This document shows positions 32,609 to 38,816 of a DNA stretch of 38,816 nt, one piece after another. The notes beneath the pieces are model-generated. The model worked only from the letters and a program-made list of their open reading frames with translations. It had not been told where the DNA came from and searched no databases. The number at the start of each line of letters is the position of its first letter. Position 1 is the stretch's first letter. The position numbers and the translations under genes were made by a program. Source of the stretch: Planctomycetota bacterium (GTDB lineage Bacteria; Planctomycetota; Phycisphaerae; Phycisphaerales; Phycisphaeraceae); NCBI GenBank assembly GCA_026386955.1, contig JAPLMQ010000301.1:1-38816 (forward strand). Direction: 5' to 3'.

Positions 32609-34252
32609 TCACGTGCCCTGCGGGCCCGTCTCGCCCTTGCCCGCGGCCTCGCCCTGCGGCCTCATCAACGGGAACAGGATCACGTCGCGGATGCTGCGCG
32701 AGTTCGTCAGCAGCATCACCAGCCGGTCGATCCCGATGCCCAGCCCGCCCGCGGGGGGCATGCCCACGCGCAGGGCCTCGACGAAGTCCATGTCCATCTT
32801 GGCCATGGAGTCGTCCTCCTTCTGCCCGCTCAACTGCCGGCGGAAGTTCTCCTCCTGCACGTCGGGGTCGTTCAGCTCGGTGTAGGCGTTGGCCAGCTCC
32901 ATCCCGGCGATGTAGAGCTCGAAGCGCTCGGCGATCGCGGGGTCCTCCCGCTTGGTGCGCGTCAGCGGGCAGAGCGGCGCGGGGTAGTCGATCACAAACG
33001 TCGGCCGCTGCGGGTCGAGCGAGGGCTCGACCGTCGCCTCCCAGACCTCGCTGAGCAGGACGTCGTGGTCTTTGGTCCCGATCTCGATGTGGAGGGCGCG
33101 GGCCTTGGCGACCAGCTTCTCGTGGTCGGACGATGCGAAGCCGTTGACCTTCTCGAAGGCCTCGTGGTACTTCACGCGCGGGAAGGGGAGCGTGTAGTCG
33201 ATGGTCTTGTCGCCGAAGGGGAGCTGCTCCGCGCCGCCGATCTCCTTCGCGAGCGTGTTGAGCAGCAGCTCGGTGAGGCACATCATGGCGTGGTAGTCGC
33301 CGAAGGCCTGGTAGAGCTCGAGCATGGTGAACTCGGGGTTGTGGCGGACGCTGAGCCCCTCGTTGCGGAAGTTGCGGTTGATCTCGAAGACGCGGGGCAT
33401 GCCGCCCACGAGCAGGCGCTTGAGGTAAAGCTCGGGGGCGATGCGCAGGTAGAGCTGGATGTCGAGGGCGTTGTGGTGGGTGACGAACGGGCGCGCGGCC
33501 GCCCCGCCGGGGATCGACTGCATCATCGGCGTCTCGACCTCGACGAAGCCGGGGCCCAGCTCGGGCGGCGGGCTGGTGAGGAAGTCGCGGATGCGCTTCA
33601 AGATCCGGCTGCGCTTGAGGAAGGTCTGCATCACCTCGGGGTTGGCGTAGAGGTCGACGTAGCGCTTGCGGTATCGCTGCTCGGCGTCCTGCAGGCCGTG
33701 CCACTTCTCGGGCGGCGGGGCGAGGCTCTTGGTGGCGATCTCGAAGCCAGGGCCGCCCCCCGGAATGGCAACGGCGCCCGCGGCCTGGTCGGCGGCCCAG
33801 ATGGTCAGCTCGCCGGTCTTGGTCGTGCCCAGCGGCCCGCGGGCAACGACGACGTCGCCCAGGTCGGCGATCTTCGCGAGGTTGAAGGCCTTCTCGTCGA
33901 CCGACTTCTTGCTCACCGCGACCTGCAGGTCGCCCGTGGAGTCGCGCAGCGTGAGGAAGACCAGCTTGCCGATGTCGCGGTGGAGCACGATGCGCCCGCT
34001 GACGGCGACGACGGGGCGGGCGTCCTTGCTCGCGTCGGCCTTGAAGGCGGCGTCGGCGGCGTCATCGCGGCGGGCGCGGGCGTCGCCCAGCGCGACCAGC
34101 CCGTCGATCCGCCGGCCGAAGGGGTCGACGCCGAGCTCCCCGCGCAGACGGTCGAGCTTCCGGCGACGGTCGGCGACGGGGTCGCCGCCTTGGTGGGCGG
34201 CAGGGTCGGGGTTGGCGGGGACGGGAGCGGGCGATTCAGGAGTCTGAGACAT
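32609..34252 (-). CDS. lysS: Lysyl-tRNA synthetase, class II
   Basis: The 547-residue enzyme charges tRNA-Lys. An N-terminal anticodon-binding OB domain (about 70-180) is followed by the catalytic core, with motif 2 around FRNEGLSVRHNPEFTMLE and motif 3 GGLGIGIDRLVMLLT near the end, both typical of LysRS. The N-terminus has a Pro/Ala-rich extension of about 30 residues, and the tail a Gly/Lys-rich end. AGGATG lies about eight bases before the ATG. It is apparently monocistronic, with a repeat pair upstream. Confidence 0.96.
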   Translation of the reverse strand: MSQTPESPAPVPANPDPAAHQGGDPVADRRRKLDRLRGELGVDPFGRRIDGLVALGDARARRDDAADAAFKADASKDARPVVAVSGRIVLHRDIGKLVFLTLRDSTGDLQVAVSKKSVDEKAFNLAKIADLGDVVVARGPLGTTKTGELTIWAADQAAGAVAIPGGGPGFEIATKSLAPPPEKWHGLQDAEQRYRKRYVDLYANPEVMQTFLKRSRILKRIRDFLTSPPPELGPGFVEVETPMMQSIPGGAAARPFVTHHNALDIQLYLRIAPELYLKRLLVGGMPRVFEINRNFRNEGLSVRHNPEFTMLELYQAFGDYHAMMCLTELLLNTLAKEIGGAEQLPFGDKTIDYTLPFPRVKYHEAFEKVNGFASSDHEKLVAKARALHIEIGTKDHDVLLSEVWEATVEPSLDPQRPTFVIDYPAPLCPLTRTKREDPAIAERFELYIAGMELANAYTELNDPDVQEENFRRQLSGQKEDDSMAKMDMDFVEALRVGMPPAGGLGIGIDRLVMLLTNSRSIRDVILFPLMRPQGEAAGKGETGPQGT

Positions 34253-34291
34253 GGTGGGGTCATCCTATCGGGGGACGGCGATCTTGTTGGC

Positions 34292-34402
34292 CTTGTTAGC
34301 CGGAAGCCCAAGCGACGGATGTTTGAATTGGTTTTTCGCGAGGTCCGAACGGTGTTGCGAGGTCTGAACCAACATCCGTCGCTTGCGCGTCCGGCTAACA
34401 AG
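34292..34402. repeat. Inverted pair of family A repeats
   Basis: The left arm (34292-34334) reads CTTGTTAGCCGGAAGCCCAA, GCGACGGATGTT and GAATTGGTT. The right arm (34367-34402), reversed, reads CTTGTTAGCCGGACGCGCAA, GCGACGGATGTTGGTT. About 32 bases lie between. The pair could form a long hairpin upstream of lysS and downstream of rplS. Confidence 0.8.
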
Positions 34403-34411
34403 ACCCGGCGC

Positions 34412-34445
34412 AAAAAAACACCCGCCCAGGTCTTGCCCGGGCGGG
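34412..34445 (-). terminator. Rho-independent terminator of rplS
   Basis: On the minus strand arms CCCGCCCGGG and CCTGGGCGGG (34445-34421) form a ten-bp stem with one G-U pair and a five-base loop, followed by TGTTTTTTT. It begins 33 bases after the rplS stop. Confidence 0.9.
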
Positions 34446-34477
34446 CGATGGTTCGACCGGGGAAGTCAGTCGCGGAC

Positions 34478-34903
34478 TCAGGCTTTGGCGGTCTCGGCGG
34501 CGACGGGGGCGGCCGCGGCGGGAGTGGCGTCGTCGGGGACGACGGTGCCCAGGCCACGCTGACGGTCGCGGAGGCGGCGGCTCTTGCCGACGCGGTCGCG
34601 GAGGTAGTAGAGCTTGGCGCGGCGGACGTGGCCGTGGCGCTTGACCTCGATCTTGGCGACCTTGGGGCTGTGCAGCGGGAGGATGCGCTCGACGCCCTCG
34701 TTGGCGACGATGCGGCGGACGGTGACCATCCGGCTGATCCCGTAGCCCTTGAGCTGGATCACCACGCCGTTGAACACCTGCACGCGCTCCTTGCTGCCTT
34801 CGACGATGCGCAGGTGCACGTCGACCGTGTCGCCCACGCTGATCTCGGGCAGGTCGGTCTTCAACTGGGACTTTTCGACGGCGCGGATCAGGTCTTGGCT
34901 CAT
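34478..34903 (-). CDS. rplS: Ribosomal protein L19
   Basis: The 141-residue protein has the L19 core: [51 protein letters not shown] and [18 protein letters not shown]. It sits at the 30S-50S interface of the ribosome. The Ala/Pro-rich tail of about 20 residues is longer than usual for L19 (about 115-120). It has its own promoter and terminator here, unlike the common rpsP-rimM-trmD-rplS operon. Confidence 0.97.
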   Translation of the reverse strand: MSQDLIRAVEKSQLKTDLPEISVGDTVDVHLRIVEGSKERVQVFNGVVIQLKGYGISRMVTVRRIVANEGVERILPLHSPKVAKIEVKRHGHVRRAKLYYLRDRVGKSRRLRDRQRGLGTVVPDDATPAAAAPVAAETAKA

Positions 34904-35004
34904 GGCGATGCTCTTCTCTGTTCTCTGGCGGTTTTCAGGGCAAACCGGGATGTCGGTCGAACTTCATGGCGGGCGCAAAACGGGCCCGGCCGAGCGAGCC
35001 CATT

Positions 35005-35033
35005 AAGATATCGAAATCGCCCGGGGTTGTCCA
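35005..35033 (-). promoter_or_regulatory. Promoter of rplS
   Basis: On the minus strand TGGACA (35033-35028), a 17-base spacer and TATCTT (35010-35005) match the sigma-70 consensus at five and four of six positions. The leader would be about 95 bases long. Confidence 0.6.
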
Positions 35034-35096
35034 CAGGCCCCGGAAGCCCCGGAAACCACGGCCTTGAACGCGGATCACCCCCGAAACCCCACCGAA

Positions 35097-35116
35097 CCCG
35101 ACGGCGTACCGTCGGG
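35097..35116 (-). terminator. Hairpin after the sugar isomerase gene, possible terminator
   Basis: Perfect eight-bp arms CCCGACGG and CCGTCGGG with a four-base loop (CGTA/TACG) lie 40 bases after the stop. The T-run is poor (TTCGG and TTTC), so efficiency is doubtful. Confidence 0.4.
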
Positions 35117-35155
35117 ATCGATGGGCTTGTTTTCGCGTTCCAATGCGGGCTTTCC

Positions 35156-35902
35156 TCAGGCCGTCGCCTTCTTGCAGGCCTCGACGCACTGGGTCAGGGC
35201 GGGCGTGGGGTTGTTGACGTCGCCCTCGTACTCGAGGACGACGGACTTGAGGTTCGGGCAGGCCCCGAGGGCCTTCATGAACTTGGGCAGGTCGAGGTTG
35301 CCCGTGCCGACCACGACGTCCTCGGGCGAGCGGTTGCGGTTGAAGATGAAGTCCTTGATGTGGGCGCCGTACATGCGGGCGGCGAACTTCTCGACCATGG
35401 CGACGGGGTTCTCGCGCGAGTCCAGGGCCCAGGCGGAGTCGAGGCAGATGCCGATGCGGGGCGAGGTGTTCTTCAGCACGTGCTCGAGCATCGCGCCGCA
35501 GCCCAGCCAGTGCTGCCCGCCGTGGTTGTGGATGGCGAGGTTGACGTCGTACTTGTCGGCCAGCTTCTCGGCGGCGCGGTAGGAATCGGGGGTGTTGTTG
35601 AGCCCGAAGTCGCAGCTGATGACCTTCGCGCCCGAGAGCTTGCAGAACTCGAAGCGGTTCTTCTCCACCTCGGGGTTGTTGTTGAACCCCTCGACGCCGA
35701 TGGAGGCGATGGTGATGCCCTTGCTCTTGTAGGTCTCGATGACCTTGGCGAAGGTGGCGGGTTCGTTGAAGTTGATGTGGACGGCGCAGAGCTCCAAGCG
35801 GGAGACGCCGATCTTCTTCACGAGGTCGGCGACCTCGGAGTTCTCCTTGAACCCGCGGAAGCAGTAGCTCTGGACGCCGACCTGGTCTTTGAGGGAAGGC
35901 AT
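35156..35902 (-). CDS. Sugar phosphate isomerase/epimerase-like TIM-barrel protein
   Basis: The 248-residue protein resembles the xylose isomerase-like/AP endonuclease 2 family. Likely metal or substrate residues lie at strand ends: E71 (GVEGF), H125-N-H127, D155 (CLDSAW), H181 (HIKDF) and E224 (EYEG). AGGAG lies five bases before the ATG. No signal peptide is present. It follows the phosphofructokinase by 69 bases on the same strand and could share its transcript. The true sugar is unknown. Confidence 0.88.
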   Translation of the reverse strand: MPSLKDQVGVQSYCFRGFKENSEVADLVKKIGVSRLELCAVHINFNEPATFAKVIETYKSKGITIASIGVEGFNNNPEVEKNRFEFCKLSGAKVISCDFGLNNTPDSYRAAEKLADKYDVNLAIHNHGGQHWLGCGAMLEHVLKNTSPRIGICLDSAWALDSRENPVAMVEKFAARMYGAHIKDFIFNRNRSPEDVVVGTGNLDLPKFMKALGACPNLKSVVLEYEGDVNNPTPALTQCVEACKKATA

Positions 35903-35971
35903 GGGGACTCCTGAACGGTGGTGTGTGGCGAGGGGTGGATGAGGCCTTGGGCCGAAAATCAGACGGACGCA

Positions 35972-37204
35972 TCAGACGAACGAATCGACCTCCGGCAGGT
36001 CGCCCACCAACGGGGCGAGGTATTTCCGGAACGACTCGGCGATGTCATTGTCGCCCACGAGGAACTTGGGGTCCATGTGGCGGGTCTTGGCGGCGACGTC
36101 GGTGAGCGGGACGAGCTTGTAGGCGACCTTGTAAGGCGAGTTGCCCACGCGCTGGATGGTCATCGACCCTCCCAACGAGCCCGCCAGCGCGGCCTTCGCG
36201 GCCGCCTTGCCCGAGGCGCGGGCCTCCTTGGCGTCGACCGGCGAGGTGCACCCGGCGAAGGACCGCTGCAGGTAGCCCAGCGTGTCGGCGCGGATGCGCA
36301 CCTTCTTCTGGTGCCTGGCCATGCTCTTCTTGATCGCCTCGGCCAGGTAGTCGCCCAGGGCACCGGTGCCCGAGAGCTGCACGTTGCCGTGGGCGTCCTT
36401 GTCGAGCCCGCCCTTGTCCATCGCGGCCGAGAGCTTCTCGAGCATCGGCGTGCCGTCGGAGTGGTGGATGCCCTCGCTGACGGCGATGACGCAGCGGCCC
36501 AGGTCGGTGTAGATCCGCTCGACGTCGGCCAGGAACTTCTCGAGGTTGAAGGCGACCTCGGGGACGTAGATCAGGTGCGGGCCGTCGTTCTTGCGCCGGC
36601 GGGCGAGCAGGCTCGCGGCGGTGAGGAAGCCGGCGTGGCGGCCCATGATGACGTTGATCTTGATGCCGGGGAGCGCGCGGTTGTCGAGGTCGTCGCCGAT
36701 GAAGGCCTGGGCGACGAACTTGGCGGCGGAGGCGTAGCCGGGCGTGTGGTCGTTCGACATCAGGTCGTTGTCGATGGTCTTGGGGACGTGGAAGCAGCGC
36801 ATCGCGTGCCCCGCCTGCTTGGCGAGCTCGTCGACGATGCGGCAGGTGTCGGAGCTGTCGTTGCCCCCGATGTAGAAGAAGTAGCGGATGTCGTACTTGG
36901 CGCAGTGGGCCATGATCCGCTGGCAATAGGCGGGGTCGGGCTTGTCGCGACTGGAGCCCAAGGCGGAGGAGGGCGTGTTGGCGATGCGGTTGAGGCGGGC
37001 CTGCGGGACCTTCTGGAGCTCGATGGATTGGTCGGAGACCATGCCACGGACGCCGTGGAGCGAGCCGAAGATCTTGCCCACGGCCTTGTGGCCCCGGAGC
37101 CCTTCGACGACGCCCACGAGGGACTGGTTGATGACGGCGGTCGGTCCGCCCGACTGGCCGATGATCGCGTTGCCGCGCAGCAATTCCGGGCGAGACTTCG
37201 CCAT
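35972..37204 (-). CDS. 6-phosphofructokinase, probably pyrophosphate-dependent
   Basis: The 410-residue enzyme catalyses the fructose 6-phosphate to fructose 1,6-bisphosphate step of glycolysis. Motifs are GQSGGPTAVIN (16-26), GGNDS (113-117), PKTIDND (141-147) and MGRHAGFL (187-194). An Asp in the GGxD position and Lys in PKT, instead of the GGDGS and PGTIDND of ATP enzymes, point to PPi as phosphoryl donor, which would make the step reversible. The ATG at 37204 has GAGGAG eight bases upstream and is preferred to the GTG one codon earlier. Confidence 0.92.
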   Translation of the reverse strand: MAKSRPELLRGNAIIGQSGGPTAVINQSLVGVVEGLRGHKAVGKIFGSLHGVRGMVSDQSIELQKVPQARLNRIANTPSSALGSSRDKPDPAYCQRIMAHCAKYDIRYFFYIGGNDSSDTCRIVDELAKQAGHAMRCFHVPKTIDNDLMSNDHTPGYASAAKFVAQAFIGDDLDNRALPGIKINVIMGRHAGFLTAASLLARRRKNDGPHLIYVPEVAFNLEKFLADVERIYTDLGRCVIAVSEGIHHSDGTPMLEKLSAAMDKGGLDKDAHGNVQLSGTGALGDYLAEAIKKSMARHQKKVRIRADTLGYLQRSFAGCTSPVDAKEARASGKAAAKAALAGSLGGSMTIQRVGNSPYKVAYKLVPLTDVAAKTRHMDPKFLVGDNDIAESFRKYLAPLVGDLPEVDSFV

Positions 37205-37309
37205 CACGAGGGCTCCTCAAGAGAAAAACCCGGCGCGTCCGGCCTCCGGGGAGCGAATATCTTAGGGAATTCGTGCGATTCGCACCAGCGGAGGGGATTG
37301 ACGGCCCCC

Positions 37310-38389
37310 TCACCCGCCCAACTGGCTCATCGCGCGGTTGCCGCGGGCGGAGTGCGTCTCGGGCTTGAGGGCCACGCAACGGCGCATCGCGTCGATGATC
37401 CGCTCCGCATCGGGCGCCGGCCGCAGCGCCGGCAGCACGTTCACCTCGCCCCCGTCGAACAAACAACTCCGCAGCTCGCCCGACGCCGTCAGCCTCAATC
37501 GGTTGCACGTCTCGCAGAACGGCCGGCTCATCGCGCTGATGAAGCCCACCCGCCCGCGGGCCCCGGGCAGCCGCCACACCCCCGCCGGCCCGACGCCCGG
37601 CTCGCTCTGCCGGTCCACCGGTTCCAACGCCCCGCAGGCCGCCTCGATCCGCGCCTTCACCGCGGCGTTGTCGACCGTCGCCTCCGCCGAGTGCCCGATC
37701 ATCGTGCTCTCGCCCAGCGGCATGTACTCGATGAACCGCACGGTCCACGGGCGGCCGAGGCTCAGCCGGGCGAAGTCGACGACCTCGTCGTCGTTGACGC
37801 CGCCCATGACGACCATGTTGATCTTGATGCGCTCGAAGCCCGCCGCCTCCGCCGCGTCGAGCCCGCGCAGCAGCCGGGCCAGCCCGCCGAGGCTGCGGGC
37901 CCCGCCGCGGGCGATCCGCTCGAAGCGGTCGGCGCGGAGCGTGTCGAGGCTGACGGTCAGCCGCTGCAGGCCCGCGCTGCGGAGATCGCGGGCGAGCCGG
38001 TCGAGCAGCATCCCGTTGGTCGTCAGCGAGACGTCGACCGGCGCTTGCCCCGCGCCTTGCTCCGCCACCCGGCCCGTCGTAAGCCCCGCCACCCCTTCGA
38101 TGATCTCGCAGAGGTCGGCCCGGACCGTGGGCTCGCCGCCCGTGAGCTTGAAGTGGTCGACGCCGATCGTTGCCGCCGCCCGCGCGACGGCGACGATGTC
38201 GCGCGCGGAGAGCAGGTCCGTCTGCTTGTGGAAGTCAACGCCGTCCTCCGGCATGCAATAAACGCAGCGGAGGTTGCAGCGGTCGGTGACGCTCAGCCGC
38301 AGGAGGCGCACGGAGGACAGGCTGCGCGGCCCCTGGGCGAAGGCGGGGCGCACCGGTCCGGGCTCGAAGAGGGGGAGAACGACAGTCAC
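37310..38389 (-). CDS. moaA: GTP 3',8-cyclase MoaA (molybdenum cofactor synthesis)
   Basis: The 359-residue radical SAM enzyme turns GTP into the first pterin precursor of molybdenum cofactor. The SAM cluster motif is C38-N-L-R-C42-V-Y-C45; the second cluster uses C292, C295 and C309 (CETC and SCLF). TGGEPTVR is present, and the end MSQLGG keeps the double Gly needed for activity in MoaA. The GTG at 38389 is chosen because TATAAT lies seven bases upstream; an ATG further upstream lies before that box. No other moa gene is visible. Confidence 0.93.
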   Translation of the reverse strand: MTVVLPLFEPGPVRPAFAQGPRSLSSVRLLRLSVTDRCNLRCVYCMPEDGVDFHKQTDLLSARDIVAVARAAATIGVDHFKLTGGEPTVRADLCEIIEGVAGLTTGRVAEQGAGQAPVDVSLTTNGMLLDRLARDLRSAGLQRLTVSLDTLRADRFERIARGGARSLGGLARLLRGLDAAEAAGFERIKINMVVMGGVNDDEVVDFARLSLGRPWTVRFIEYMPLGESTMIGHSAEATVDNAAVKARIEAACGALEPVDRQSEPGVGPAGVWRLPGARGRVGFISAMSRPFCETCNRLRLTASGELRSCLFDGGEVNVLPALRPAPDAERIIDAMRRCVALKPETHSARGNRAMSQLGG

Positions 38390-38396
38390 GCAGAGG

Positions 38397-38402
38397 ATTA
38401 TA
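38397..38402 (-). promoter_or_regulatory. -10 box of moaA, leaderless start predicted
   Basis: A perfect TATAAT on the minus strand ends seven bases before the GTG start, which puts the transcription start at about 38390. No -35 match was found at 16 to 18 bases. Confidence 0.45.
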
Positions 38403-38488
38403 GACCCCTGCCGCTGAACGCGCGCCATGCGTTCCCGGCCCGGAGCGCCTATGCTTTTGTCCCCGAAAAAACCCGCCGCTGCAGGAGG

Positions 38489-38517
38489 TTGGTGCGATAG
38501 TCGATGATTGCTAGAGT
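38489..38517 (+). promoter_or_regulatory. Possible promoter of the zinc-ribbon gene
   Basis: TTGGTG (38489-38494), a 17-base spacer and TAGAGT (38512-38517) lie just before the ATG at 38530. The match is moderate. It is divergent from moaA. Confidence 0.35.
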
Positions 38518-38529
38518 GTGGCCGCAACG

Positions 38530-38816
38530 ATGTATGAGCTGACTTGTCCCTATTGCCGGCACGTGGCGACGTCCTCCTTTGTCCGCAAGGGGGCGATGGC
38601 GCGATGCGCGCAGTGCGGGCGCGACTACCTCGTCAAGCCCGAGACCTACCGCCGCCTGGCGACTATCGAAGCGCCCGACTCGCTCGAGTCCGTGGCCGCC
38701 ACGGCCCCCGCGCCCCTGACCGCCACGGCCGGCTCCGCGACGGGCGCGCCGCCCGCCCCGTCGCCCGCGCCCACCGCCTCCCGCCCGCCCGCCGCCACGC
38801 CCACCGTCCGCGCCAC
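38530..38816 (+). CDS. Zinc-ribbon protein, 5' part only
   Basis: The first 95 codons are visible and the frame stays open to the window edge. The start MYELTCPYCRHVATSS has a CxxC pair (C6, C9) and ARCAQCGRDYLV a second (C26, C29), which together form a zinc ribbon. A Pro/Ala/Thr-rich linker follows (from about 50), as in several proteins of this window. The full protein may have a membrane helix beyond the edge, as in related zinc-ribbon plus linker proteins, but this is not seen. An in-frame GTG at 38518 is an alternative start. Confidence 0.65.
   Translation, partial: MYELTCPYCRHVATSSFVRKGAMARCAQCGRDYLVKPETYRRLATIEAPDSLESVAATAPAPLTATAGSATGAPPAPSPAPTASRPPAATPTVRA

Noticed and set aside
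34439..34460. tRNA-like GGTTCGA stretch near the rplS stop
   Set aside because: There is no acceptor stem or other cloverleaf arms around it.
32531..35914. 1127-codon plus-strand frame opposite lysS, rplS and the isomerase
   Set aside because: It covers three well-supported genes on the other strand, plus repeats and a terminator. Its composition is that of a shadow frame.
35918..38500. 860-codon plus-strand frame opposite phosphofructokinase and moaA
   Set aside because: It is antisense to two clear enzymes with intact motifs, and no domain is visible in it.

Overview
This window is a GC-rich bacterial chromosome segment, probably from a planctomycete and perhaps a member of the Phycisphaerae. 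The clues are a type II secretion operon, a formylglycine-type sulfatase, many secreted proteins with Pro/Ala/Thr/Gln linkers, PPi-type phosphofructokinase, and genus-style intergenic repeats. The taxonomic call is an inference. No tRNA, rRNA, CRISPR array or transposase gene was seen.

Region 1 (1-9.7 kb, all minus) is one tightly coupled type II secretion (T2SS) operon. In transcription order it reads gspE, gspF, gspG, gspH, gspI, gspJ, gspK, a PilM/PilN-like gspL, a protein joining a GspM/PilO-like half to a GspC/PilP-like half, and the 5' end of a signal-peptide protein that is probably the secretin GspD. Most junctions are ATGA or TGATG overlaps.

Region 2 (9.9-12.5 kb, minus) is an envelope-stress type operon: ECF sigma factor, zinc-finger anti-sigma factor, CnrX/Spy-like membrane-anchored protein and a Gly-rich Spy-like secreted protein. 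It ends in a strong terminator that separates it from the T2SS operon.

Region 3 (12.5-19.5 kb) holds two operator-like palindromes, a possible 45-residue zinc-ribbon ORF and a large secreted protein of unknown function on the minus strand. Divergent to it is a coupled pair on the plus strand: exported metallophosphoesterase and sulfatase. Between the divergent genes lies a 250-bp imperfect palindrome. A small membrane protein follows after a repeat cluster.

Region 4 (19.5-25.5 kb) is framed by two paralogous HigB/HigA-like toxin-antitoxin modules in the same orientation. Each has a TATAAT box inside a palindrome and almost no leader. Between them are an NfeD-like protein with a His/Asp-rich loop, a flotillin, a lipoprotein and a membrane protein. 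Dispersed GACCGCCT(A/G)AAGGCGG repeats cluster here.

Region 5 (25.5-38.8 kb) is mostly housekeeping. It carries a membrane glycosyltransferase divergent to a SRPBCC-epimerase fusion and an FAD amine-oxidase-like protein; a LolCD-type ABC exporter; lysyl-tRNA synthetase; ribosomal protein L19 with a clear promoter and terminator; a TIM-barrel sugar isomerase; PPi-type phosphofructokinase; MoaA, possibly leaderless; and the start of a zinc-ribbon protein.

The strongest candidates for something new are the duplicated toxin-antitoxin frame around the flotillin locus, the GspM-GspC fusion, and the repeat families, including the 250-bp palindrome.
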